From Verrucomicrobiia bacterium (GTDB lineage Bacteria; Verrucomicrobiota; Verrucomicrobiia; Limisphaerales; CAIMTB01): 38,519 bases of DNA. The stretch's first letter is position 1. Every line of letters begins with the position of its first letter. The stretch is from assembly GCA_019634625.1 (NCBI GenBank), contig JAHCBA010000052.1:1-38519 (forward strand), written 5' to 3'. A program made the translations under genes and the position numbers. Shown here piece after piece: positions 31,251 to 38,519 of this stretch. The notes beneath the pieces were generated by a model. That model searched no databases. It was given only the letters and a program-made list of their open reading frames with translations, and had not been told where the DNA came from.

Positions 31251-34200
31251 TCAGTGCTCGTGGTGATCGTGCGAACTCCCGGTTCCGGCCGCGCGAGCCT
31301 CCGGATGAGCCTGCAGATAGGCATCGACGTCCCGGGTCACGATCAACCACCCCCACATCACCTGGTGATGTCCGGGAAAGGTGCAGACGTATTCGTAGTC
31401 GCCCTCCACCATGGGAGCGACCAGCTGGAGCGTCTCCCGCTGGCCCGCCTCCAGGAGTCGGGTGCCGGCCAGGACGGCGTCACCGGGAGGCACATACGCC
31501 CGTCCCTGCCCGTCCACCTGGTCCGGGCGCATCAGGGCCGCCGCCATGCCCACCCGGTCCCGCGTTCCCGGTTTCACAAGGACCAGATTGTGAGGCATGA
31601 AGTCGTTGTTCTCGACGATCAGTTCGAACGGCTTCCCCGCCTCGACCACAATGCGTGGCGTGTCGAACCGCATCTGCTCCCGAACGGCGCGCACCACAAA
31701 CACCGATACCCGGAGATCCCGCAGTTCACGCCGCACCCGCGCCGCCCGGTCCCTTGGCAGAAACCCGGCCAGATCCTCGGCAAACTGGATGGTCTCGACA
31801 TAATCCAACGCCGTCCGGCCCTCGGGCGGAATGGTCCGTGCCCACGCCGACAGTGCTACCGCGGTTTCACCCGCCACGGCCCGCGGCCAGGAGGCCCGGG
31901 GCAACGACCGCATGCCCCGCGCTGCCATCGGGACCAGTTCGCCACGGGCAACCAATCGCGCCAGTGCCCCGAACACCGCGTCCGACTTCTCGGTCATGCC
32001 CACACTGGCGCGGATTGCGGCCCGACGCAGCGCGCCCACGGGATCTTCCTGGATCGCCAATCGCACCGACCGGTCGGGCGCCGCCTGGTTCTCCAGCACC
32101 ACGACCTCCCGGCGCTGACCATCCAGCACCTTCAATGTGAATCCGTCCAGGCGCCGCCCCAGATTCCCTTCGGTACGATTCCACACCACGACCGTGTCGA
32201 TGGGATGCTCGCCCCCGAGATCCACTTCCCACCACGGATTCACACTGTTCTCCTGGGTGTGGGTCTGCGTTCCGCTGGCGAACGTCCCGTCCATTCGTCC
32301 GTCGATCGCCCGGGACGCCTCGCCGCTGTTGGACGTCGAGGACTGCCTGGCCCGGCCCTGCGGCGCAATGTTGCGGCCGTCACTGAGCACCTCGACCTCC
32401 GCCAGGGTCAGTGTGCCCCGCCGCGGCAACTCGATTCGCACGGTGCGCCCCATCGTCCGCCGTTCCACCGCCAGCGCGGCCAGTTCGGGAGGCAGGTCCC
32501 CCAACAGCGGCGCCACCCGATCGTAAGCCCGGGTCCTGAAGTCCGGATCGAGCATCAAGGGGATGCCCCCCACCAGGTCCGCCAGACGTCCCGCCGATCG
32601 TCCCGCCGATCCGGACGCTTCCGACCAGACGCGATCGAACGAGTCGTCGGCCAGCGCCAACGAGGCCCAGGCTGCCTCCCGCACCTCGGCCACCGGCCAC
32701 GAGGTGGCCATCTCCTTCAAGCGCGGCCGAACCGCCGCAAGTTCCTCCGGCAACTGGAGCGGCAACAGGCGGGCAATCCCCGCAACCGTCGCCGGCGATG
32801 ACGCGCTGCGGGCGTCCAGTGCGCCCAGCAGCAGCGCGACCCGGCCGGTGTCGCGGGCGCTGGCCCATTCCAGCAGCGCCGCCGCCCGGTCCGCATCCGG
32901 AACTTCGGCGCGCGTCACAATGGCCTCGAGCACGCCCGGCGTCCGCGGCAGACGCAGCAATTCCGTCGTGGTGACCCTTCCGATCAGGTATTCGAGCCCG
33001 GCGGGATTGTGCGCGGCGATGGGCTGGCCCTCGGCGATCGCCCGGCGCCACCACCGGTCGAGTTGCCGGAGGGATTCGCGCAGCGTGTAGTCGAGATAGT
33101 AGTCGGTGGGATACCTGAGAACCTCCAGCGCCATCTCGGCCGCCTCGGCGGTCTGAAAGAAGCTGGCCCCCCGCACCGCCTCGAGGCGCACCCGCGGATG
33201 TTCGTCGTTGGCCAGGGCACGAAACAGGGCCAGCGCATCGGGCACCCGATCCCGCCAGTAACACAGCACCCGGCCCGCTGCTGCCCGCGCCCGCGGTTCG
33301 GGGGAACGCAACATCCGCCGGAGCAGGCCAGGATCCACCGTGTTGTGCCACTGGTGCACCCACAGCGCCTCCATCAGGTGATGCTCATAGGCCGGGTCAT
33401 TGCGGTCGAGATTCGCCGCCCAGCGCCGCGCCGCCGCGGTGACCGTCTTCGAGTCGTGACGGTCGAGTTCGATCTTGGCCAGTTCGCGGGTCTGGTTCTC
33501 CGGTTCCTTCAGCAACTCGAGCAGGGCCTCCACCGGCTGACCGTGGATCTTCGGCGGTGTCATCAGCGGTCGCCCCTCATGGGTGATCCGGTAGATGCGG
33601 CCATGACGATGATCGCGGTTCGGGTCCCGCAAGTGGTGCTGCATGTGCCCGATGATCGCCTGGTGCCAGTCGGCAAAGTAGATCGCCCCGTCCGGTCCCG
33701 TCGCGATGTCGATCGGCCGGAAGTTCGGGTCGCTCGATTCGATCAGATGTTCCAGCGTCTCGCCCTTCAGCCCCGAGCCCTCCTCCGAAACGCCGACGCG
33801 GAAGATACCCAGGAAGCTGATGACGTTCAGGTTCAGGAAATTGCCCTGGAACTCCTCGGGAAAATGCCGGCTGGTCAGAATCCCCGTGGCCGCGCAGGGC
33901 CGGGAGGGACGATTCCAGAACTCACGGATTCCCGGATGCTTGGCCGGATAGTCCAGGAAGCCGCTGATCGCCGGACCGAAGTAATTCGCATTGCCCGTGG
34001 CATCGGTGACGATGTCGTTGCCCCAGTAATCGAACACGCGCCCGTGCGGGTTGGCGAAGCCATACGAGATGTAGGTCTCGAACCGGCCCGTCCGCGGCTC
34101 GAACCGAAAGATCGCCCCGTCGTTGTTCCGCACCGGACCCCACGCCGTCTCGACCTGGGTCCGGTGGAAAACGCCATCGCTCAGGTACATCGCCCCGCCC

Positions 34201-35786
34201 GGATCGAGGCAGATCGCATTGGCCGTGTGGTGCGAATCCGCCGAGTCCATCCCCATCAAGACACGCTCCCTCCAGTCCGCCCGCCCGTCGCCATTGGTGT
34301 CCCGCACAAACCAGAAGTCGGGCGCCTGCATCAACAGCACGCCGTCCCTGTAAAACTGGAAGCCGGTCGGCGCGTTCAAATCGTCAAGGAACCGCGTCAT
34401 CTTGTCCGCGCGGCCGTCCCCGTTCGTGTCCTCGAAGATCAGGAGGCTGTCGCCCTCCGGGTTGTCCGGCCGGCGTCCGGGGTAGTTGGGCCACACCGCC
34501 ACCCACAGGCGCCCACGGGTGTCCCAGGCCATCTGCACCGGATTGATCAGCTCGGGGAACTGCGCCTCGCAGGCAAACAGGTTCACCTTCATGCCCGGGT
34601 GAACCTTCATCTTCGCGAGGGCCTCCTCGCCGCCAAGATACACATGGCTCCCATCCGGGTTCCGACCTGGCAGGTTCGACTCCACCCGCGTGACCGGAGG
34701 AAGGTTCGAATCGTCCACCGTCAGATCCCCGCCCCGGGCCAAGGCCCAGACACGACGCTCGCGGTTCGCCGTCATGACGTCCCGCTGAGCCATCTCCTCC
34801 TGCATCACCCGGTAGTTCGAAACGTGCGGCTCGGGCGGGTTGCGATCCGAAATGAAGCCGCCCTGACCGGGCCGGTAGGCCAACGCCGAGCGGCCGCCAT
34901 ACACGTTATAGCCATCCACCGTCCGGTACCGCTGATGCCACTGCCAGTTCTTCTCGTTCACCGCCGCCCGTAGCCGGCTCCAATCCCCCGTGGGCGGACT
35001 CTCATGAAACAGCCCCCGGAACATCACCGGAGCCAGCAGCCTGTCCCCCTCGTCCGTCAGGAATATGCCGTTGACCGTGAGCGACTCCCCTCGCGCCGCC
35101 GCCGCCGCGTAAAGCTCTCGCGACGCCCCGAACAGGTCGATGAACGGCACCCCGCGCGCCTGGGCCACCTCCGCCATCACCCCGGTGTACCGGCGCAGTC
35201 GCGCATTGCTGGCCTCCGGATCCGGCACATCGGGGTCGCGGTGCCGTTCGTTCGCAATCGGCGAAAACAGCACCAGCCGCGCGTTGCCGCGTCCCGAGTA
35301 GTCCCGTGAAGTCGTCTCCTGAATGTACCGGTCCAGGTCGGCCCGGAACGCCTCCACACCTTCCTCGCCCCGGAAGGATTCGTTGTAGCCGAAGAATGCG
35401 AAGACCACGTCCGCCTTCACCCGCCGCAGCCAGTCTTCCGGCGACCCGAAGTTCTCCGAACGATGCCGGATCACCACCTCGTCGCCCGCCGCCGCCAGAT
35501 TGCGCACCACCAGTTCGCTCTCCGGGAACCGCGCATGGATCAGGGCCTCCAAATACCCCGTGTGCTGCATCCGGTCCGGCAGGGCGTTCCCGACAATCGC
35601 GATGCGGTCCCCGTTTCTCAGCGTCAGCGGCGCCGAGGCTGCCTGGCCGGTCGGACACCAGCCGCACACGGCAAGCCACAGCGGCAGGACTCCCGGAAAA
35701 AGCCCGAAAAGGGACGGTTGCAGGCGACGACACCGGCTCGAATTCATGGTCGGAATGGGCGTGGACGTAATGGACCCGCGGACCAT
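31251..35786 (-). CDS. Giant secreted fusion: SGNH-like, PVC-type dehydrogenase propeller, HEAT repeats, F5/8-type C and azurin-like cupredoxin
   Basis: A 1511-residue exported protein. After a signal peptide, residues about 56-263 are an SGNH-type domain with the block-III-like FFGYNESF, but without the usual nucleophile (GNALPDR) or Asp-x-x-His pair (NGIF). About 400-750 is the PVC-type membrane-bound dehydrogenase domain (TIGR02604 type), with two DTNGDGRAD Ca-loop-like repeats and WDTRGRLWVA. HEAT repeats follow (about 780-1110), then an F5/8-type C galactose-binding-like domain (about 1131-1238). The C-terminal azurin-like domain keeps His1399 in DFMPHNLVL, Cys1468, His1473 and Met1477 in YVCTFPGHHQVMWG, with azurin spacing C-x4-H-x3-M. 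It ends SHDHHEH. No CxxCH haem site is present. The start at 35786 has GGGGAGGT; 35747 and 35852 are alternatives. scpB is 74 nt upstream. Confidence 0.88.
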   Translation of the reverse strand: MVRGSITSTPIPTMNSSRCRRLQPSLFGLFPGVLPLWLAVCGWCPTGQAASAPLTLRNGDRIAIVGNALPDRMQHTGYLEALIHARFPESELVVRNLAAAGDEVVIRHRSENFGSPEDWLRRVKADVVFAFFGYNESFRGEEGVEAFRADLDRYIQETTSRDYSGRGNARLVLFSPIANERHRDPDVPDPEASNARLRRYTGVMAEVAQARGVPFIDLFGASRELYAAAAARGESLTVNGIFLTDEGDRLLAPVMFRGLFHESPPTGDWSRLRAAVNEKNWQWHQRYRTVDGYNVYGGRSALAYRPGQGGFISDRNPPEPHVSNYRVMQEEMAQRDVMTANRERRVWALARGGDLTVDDSNLPPVTRVESNLPGRNPDGSHVYLGGEEALAKMKVHPGMKVNLFACEAQFPELINPVQMAWDTRGRLWVAVWPNYPGRRPDNPEGDSLLIFEDTNGDGRADKMTRFLDDLNAPTGFQFYRDGVLLMQAPDFWFVRDTNGDGRADWRERVLMGMDSADSHHTANAICLDPGGAMYLSDGVFHRTQVETAWGPVRNNDGAIFRFEPRTGRFETYISYGFANPHGRVFDYWGNDIVTDATGNANYFGPAISGFLDYPAKHPGIREFWNRPSRPCAATGILTSRHFPEEFQGNFLNLNVISFLGIFRVGVSEEGSGLKGETLEHLIESSDPNFRPIDIATGPDGAIYFADWHQAIIGHMQHHLRDPNRDHRHGRIYRITHEGRPLMTPPKIHGQPVEALLELLKEPENQTRELAKIELDRHDSKTVTAAARRWAANLDRNDPAYEHHLMEALWVHQWHNTVDPGLLRRMLRSPEPRARAAAGRVLCYWRDRVPDALALFRALANDEHPRVRLEAVRGASFFQTAEAAEMALEVLRYPTDYYLDYTLRESLRQLDRWWRRAIAEGQPIAAHNPAGLEYLIGRVTTTELLRLPRTPGVLEAIVTRAEVPDADRAAALLEWASARDTGRVALLLGALDARSASSPATVAGIARLLPLQLPEELAAVRPRLKEMATSWPVAEVREAAWASLALADDSFDRVWSEASGSAGRSAGRLADLVGGIPLMLDPDFRTRAYDRVAPLLGDLPPELAALAVERRTMGRTVRIELPRRGTLTLAEVEVLSDGRNIAPQGRARQSSTSNSGEASRAIDGRMDGTFASGTQTHTQENSVNPWWEVDLGGEHPIDTVVVWNRTEGNLGRRLDGFTLKVLDGQRREVVVLENQAAPDRSVRLAIQEDPVGALRRAAIRASVGMTEKSDAVFGALARLVARGELVPMAARGMRSLPRASWPRAVAGETAVALSAWARTIPPEGRTALDYVETIQFAEDLAGFLPRDRAARVRRELRDLRVSVFVVRAVREQMRFDTPRIVVEAGKPFELIVENNDFMPHNLVLVKPGTRDRVGMAAALMRPDQVDGQGRAYVPPGDAVLAGTRLLEAGQRETLQLVAPMVEGDYEYVCTFPGHHQVMWGWLIVTRDVDAYLQAHPEARAAGTGSSHDHHEH

Positions 35787-35860
35787 GCCGACCTCCCCGA
35801 ACGACAACAAGCCGGCATTCTTCGCCCCGTTCAGGACGCCATGCCCCCGCATGCTACGCG

Positions 35861-36685
35861 TCAGGAACCCGTCCCCGGCGGCTCGGTGAGGCCTGGATCG
35901 GATGTCCCTTCCTGCCCCCCTGCCCCAGAATCCCCTGATGTCGCGGCGGCCTCCGCCCCGGAGATCGTCGCCCCGACGGCCGGCTCCCCAACCGGGGCCG
36001 GGTCCGGGGCTGATGACGGCTTCAGGCCCTCCTCCGGAACCGTCGCCAGCCCGGGTTCCGCAGTCAGCAGGGATTCCGGACGAGTGACCGGCAACCGGCG
36101 CAATTCCTCGCCAGCGGGCAACTGGTCCAGCGACTCGATGCCAAAATACTCGAGGAACGCCAGGGTGGTGCCATAGGTGATCGGCCGGCCCACCACCTCC
36201 GCCCGGCCCACCGCTTCGATCAAGCCCCGCTCAAGAAGCGTCTGCATCACCCCATCGACGCTCACCCCGCGGATCTGCTCGATCTCGGCCCGCGTCGTCG
36301 GCTGGCGGTAGGCGACGATCGTCAGCGTCTCGAGGGCCGGGGCGCTCAGCCGCGGCGGTCGCGGCTTCCTCCCCACCAAGGCCCGAAGCCACGCTCCATA
36401 CTCCGGCAGGCTGGCGAATTGCCACGAACCGGCCACACACATCAGGCGAAAGCTGTGCCGTCCATCGGCGTAGTCCCCCTCCAATTCCCCCAGCGCCGCG
36501 CGAATCTCGTCCTCCTTCACCTTGCGGTACGCCGCCGCCTCCGGAGCGCACTCGTCCTGCGCGGCCTGCACCAGGTACTCCCGAAGTTCGCGGGAACTCA
36601 GCGGGGATTGCGCGGAGAAGAGCAGCGCCTCCAGCACCCGCTTGAGGGGTGGCGGCGCGGACTCGGGCTGGGACGGGGTTTCCAT
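35861..36685 (-). CDS. scpB: Segregation and condensation protein B
   Basis: ScpB is a winged-helix kleisin partner that with ScpA and Smc compacts and segregates the chromosome. The 274-residue protein has the N-terminal winged helix (LKRVLEALLFSAQSPLSSREL) and the second one (LSAPALETLTIVAYRQPTTRAEIEQIRGVSVDGVMQTLLERGLIEAVG, given in parts as LETLTIVAYRQPTTRAEI and IRGVSVDGVMQTLLERGLI), then VGRPITYGTT..FLEYFGIESLDQLP. After about residue 190 a Pro/Ala/Glu/Gly-rich tail of some 80 residues follows that the family does not need. It lies 27 nt after scpA. Confidence 0.93.
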   Translation of the reverse strand: METPSQPESAPPPLKRVLEALLFSAQSPLSSRELREYLVQAAQDECAPEAAAYRKVKEDEIRAALGELEGDYADGRHSFRLMCVAGSWQFASLPEYGAWLRALVGRKPRPPRLSAPALETLTIVAYRQPTTRAEIEQIRGVSVDGVMQTLLERGLIEAVGRAEVVGRPITYGTTLAFLEYFGIESLDQLPAGEELRRLPVTRPESLLTAEPGLATVPEEGLKPSSAPDPAPVGEPAVGATISGAEAAATSGDSGAGGQEGTSDPGLTEPPGTGS

Positions 36686-36712
36686 CGAGGAAGAAATCGG
36701 CCTCCAGGACGC

Positions 36713-37630
36713 TCAATTCCACTGCGCGTCGCCCCCGGCCGGAGCGGGCGGCTCGGCAGGCGTCTCCGGGGCAGCGGCATGGACATGCCGGACGTCATCT
36801 GTCGCCCCTTGCGTCACCCCTTGCCCAACGGATTCCTCCAAGGCCACGCCCAAGGGAGCCGGAGCCGGTTCGATCTCGATCTCGGAGAAGGGCTCCGGCT
36901 GGACCGCCACGATCATTCGCAGCCGGATCAATTCCAGGACGGCGAGGAAGGTCACCACCACCTCCGTCCGGCTCGTGGTGGCGTGGAACAATTCCCCAAA
37001 GCGCAGACGCCCCCGTTCACGAACCGCCCCAAGCAGCGCCTCGATCTTCTCGCTTACCGACCACTTGTCCTCGAACACGTCCCGCGCTTCACCCTCCCGG
37101 CTGGCAAACCGCCGCAGCACGGCGTTCACCGCAGCCAGCAGATCGAACAAGGTCGCTTCCCCCCGGCGGGAGATGGGCTCGTCAGGAACCTCGATCGCGC
37201 CGGGACGACGCGGAAACGTGTTCTCCGCCTCCATCTCGAGCACCTGAAGTCGGGCCGCGGCGTCCTTGAACTTCTTGTATTCGACCAGTTGCCGGATCAG
37301 TTCCCACCGCGGATCCTCCACGTCATCCTGTTCAGCGTTCTGCCCTTCCGGACGCCGGTCCCTCGGGAGCAGCTCGCGGCTCTTGATCAGCATCAAGGTG
37401 GCCGCCATGACGACGAACTCGCCGGCCACATCCAGGTCGAATTCCCGCATCAGGTTCAGGTACTCGATGAACTCGGTTGCAATCCGGGTGAGGTTGACCT
37501 CGTAGATGTCCACCTCCTCCCGGCGGATCAGGTACAGCAGCAGATCCAGCGGTCCCTCGAAAACCTCGAACTTGACGCGGTATTCGCCCATGCATTCCAA
37601 GTCGCCCTCGGCGACCGGAATCGCGACCAT
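36713..37630 (-). CDS. scpA: Segregation and condensation protein A
   Basis: ScpA is the kleisin that bridges the Smc head domains. The 305-residue protein has the N-terminal Smc-binding signature YRVKFEVFEGPLDLLLYLI, then REEVDIYEVNLTRIATEFIEYL and a helical domain ending FVVMAATLMLIKSRELLP. An acidic linker (QNAEQDDVEDPR) follows, and the C-terminal winged-helix region includes VVVTFLAVLELIRLRMIVAVQ. Tail residues from about 260 are Pro/Ala/Glu-rich. Starts at 37630 (MVAIPVAEG) and 37591 (MGEYRVKF) are both possible; the second is closer to the usual family start. First gene of scpA-scpB. Confidence 0.92.
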   Translation of the reverse strand: MVAIPVAEGDLECMGEYRVKFEVFEGPLDLLLYLIRREEVDIYEVNLTRIATEFIEYLNLMREFDLDVAGEFVVMAATLMLIKSRELLPRDRRPEGQNAEQDDVEDPRWELIRQLVEYKKFKDAAARLQVLEMEAENTFPRRPGAIEVPDEPISRRGEATLFDLLAAVNAVLRRFASREGEARDVFEDKWSVSEKIEALLGAVRERGRLRFGELFHATTSRTEVVVTFLAVLELIRLRMIVAVQPEPFSEIEIEPAPAPLGVALEESVGQGVTQGATDDVRHVHAAAPETPAEPPAPAGGDAQWN

Positions 37631-37875
37631 AGAAACCCGCCCCCGACCTTGGCAACGCCGGATCCCATTCCCGAATCCCCGCGTCATAGAAATCGCCAGG
37701 GAGCCAATACCTTTTCAATCGCGGCCCAGATCGCTCCGCACGCAGTCGACCCACAGCTCCGCAACCTCCCTCACCGACGTGCCTGCATGCCATTATGCCA
37801 ACTTCGAACCAGGCCCTCCCGATCCACCGCTGCGCCCTTCTTCTGCGTCCCAGTACTTGACTTAACAAATAAAAT

Positions 37876-37883
37876 GTCAGGCT
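37876..37883. repeat. GTCAGGCT motif (reverse complement AGCCTGAC), copy
   Basis: Read on the minus strand it is AAAAAGCCTGACATTTT. It shares AGCCTGAC with the 21-bp elements at 21501, 30891 and 30991 and with copy A at 21336. A matching GTCAGGCT lies at 38069-38076 in the same orientation. Confidence 0.45.
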
Positions 37884-37893
37884 TTTTCATTAT

Positions 37894-38058
37894 TTATTTA
37901 TTGTTACACAACCATCCCACGAAAACCATGAGACACTCCGATGCCGTGTCGGGCCGCCCCCCTCCGCCCGCCGCCCCGCTCAACATCAGCTGCCCGTCCG
38001 GCGTCACGCTCAGTGTCGCATCCCGCAGATCCGTACCGTCCACCGCCACGTCCAATCC
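37894..38058 (-). pseudogene. Decayed gene fragment, sialidase/BNR-like sequence
   Basis: A minus-strand frame of 54 codons reads GLDVAVDG then TDLRDATLSVTPDGQLML, SGAAGG and then less gene-like residues to a TAA. LRDATLSVTPDGQLML resembles the core repeat of exo-alpha-sialidase/BNR proteins of PVC bacteria (LRDPKLSVTPDGRLML, recalled, not checked). The frame is stopped just upstream by a TGA beside the GTCAGGCT at 38069-38076, and downstream of it lies the GTCAGGCT at 37876. There is no start codon or ribosome site, so it appears to be a fragment. Similarity is short; a chance match is possible. Confidence 0.35.
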
Positions 38059-38068
38059 AATTCAAATT

Positions 38069-38076
38069 GTCAGGCT
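38069..38076. repeat. GTCAGGCT motif, copy
   Basis: On the minus strand it reads AAAGAGCCTGACAATTTG, sharing AGCCTGACA with the copy at 37876-37883 and the core with the palindromes elsewhere. It lies 120 nt before the transposase start. Confidence 0.45.
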
Positions 38077-38195
38077 CTTTATACTTGCCCTTCATCCAGC
38101 CTCCCCCGTAACCTGCCCAATCATTCCTCATTTCGTTCGCCCGCACCGCCCCTCTCTCTCCTTTCCTTTCTCACCCCCTCGCAACCCTCCACCCC

Positions 38196-38519
38196 ATGAG
38201 ACTTCCCCGTATCAAGGCCGACCCTTCCCTCCCGGCGACGTATCACTGCATGTCCCGCGTCGCCGGCCGCCTCCCTCTCCTCGACGACTCCGCCAAGCAC
38301 AAGCTCCTCAACATCCTCCACCACCTCGCCCGCTTCTGCGACATCGACGTCATCACCTTCTGCTTGATGTCCAACCACTTCCACCTCCTCATCCGCGTCC
38401 CTCCCAAACCCCTCCCCGACTCCATCCCGGACGACGTCATCCTCGCCAAACTCGAGGACTTCTACGGCCCAAAGGCCACCCTTCCCTCCCTCGCCCGCGC
38501 CGCCCTCAACAAGGGTCAG
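38196..38519 (+). mobile_element. REP-associated tyrosine transposase (Y1/RAYT family), 5' part, cut by window end
   Basis: The frame is open from the ATG at 38196 to the window end, giving 108 residues. It contains the Y1-transposase opening YHCMSRVAGRLPLLD and the metal-binding HUH-like motif in LMSNHFHLLIRV (His61 and His63). This is the IS200/IS605-type single-strand transposase fold. RAYTs are usually single-copy, stably kept genes that mobilise short palindromes in trans; the palindromes in this window fit as substrates. The catalytic Tyr would lie beyond the window. The frame has no stop to 38519. Confidence 0.85.

Larger units (their letters stand above)
37631..38195. other. Gene-free stretch of 565 nt upstream of scpA and the RAYT
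   Basis: The stretch is partly AT-rich (TTAACAAATAAAATGTCAGG, TTCATTATTTATTTATTG) inside a GC-rich genome. It holds two GTCAGGCT motifs, at 37876-37883 and 38069-38076, on either side of a decayed gene fragment (37894-38058). A possible -10 box TATACT is at 38080-38085 for the downstream transposase gene, with no good -35. Confidence 0.5.

Noticed and set aside
37690-37870. scpA promoter near the CATAAT at about 37798 on the minus strand
   Set aside because: No matching -35 box at 16-18 nt; not strong enough to list.

Overview
The window is GC-rich DNA from a member of the Verrucomicrobiota, most likely a Limisphaerales/Pedosphaera-like lineage. That placement is inferred from gene content: two pseudopilin-like proteins with the [12 protein letters not shown] leader and a C-terminal DGHV motif, a PVC-type secreted dehydrogenase fused to many accessory domains, a WPGFRG-type PQQ propeller protein, a surface protein ending in a FYRVR module, and a REP-associated tyrosine transposase (RAYT). 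Most of the sequence is ordinary chromosome (xseA, ymdB-type phosphodiesterase, folC, pyrG, infC, an Hsp70, polA, scpA, scpB). I saw no rRNA, tRNA, CRISPR array, integrase or phage genes.

Layout. 2-1141 (+): 3' end of a large surface protein. 1300-5998 (-): a compact operon, starting from a consensus-like promoter, encoding a small exported Cys-rich peptide, a one-span membrane protein, a MauE/DoxX-type thiol-redox membrane protein, two glycosyltransferase-like proteins and a pseudopilin-like protein. Three of its junctions are 4-nt ATGA overlaps, and a leader ORF overlaps the peptide start in the same way. 6102-16031 (-): HAD phosphatase, xseA, ymdB-like, a second pseudopilin-like gene, PQQ propeller, TonB-like protein, folC, pyrG. 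16231-21158 (+): infC with a long C-terminal tail, an Hsp70, a PfkB-type sugar kinase and apbE. 21159-21716: gene-free and rich in diverged repeats. 21717-23153 (-): an SDR oxidoreductase and a helical lipoprotein. 23338-26181 (+): polA. 26208-30363 (-): a three-gene phosphorelay (membrane histidine kinase, Rcp1-like receiver, PAS hybrid kinase) with overlapping genes. 30364-31250: gene-free, with a 100-bp tandem duplication. 31251-37630 (-): scpA, scpB and a giant secreted SGNH/dehydrogenase/HEAT/discoidin/azurin fusion. 37631-38519: a decayed gene fragment between two short repeats and the 5' part of a RAYT.

Two things look potentially new. The first is the 1300-5998 operon. Its first structural gene is a signal-peptide-bearing peptide with ten cysteines, and an alternative-hairpin region separates it from genes for a CxC-containing MauE homologue and two glycosyltransferase-like proteins. 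This reads like a dedicated system for making and perhaps glycosylating a disulfide-rich exported peptide or a pilin-like surface structure; the function is inference. The second is a dispersed intergenic element. It is a 21-bp imperfect palindrome with a single bulged base, present in three copies, together with single GTCAGGCT/AGCCTGAC motifs in nearly every gene-free stretch and close to the RAYT. This suggests a REP-like family mobilised by that transposase.

Start codons were chosen from Shine-Dalgarno matches, family start positions and overlaps; uncertain ones are flagged.
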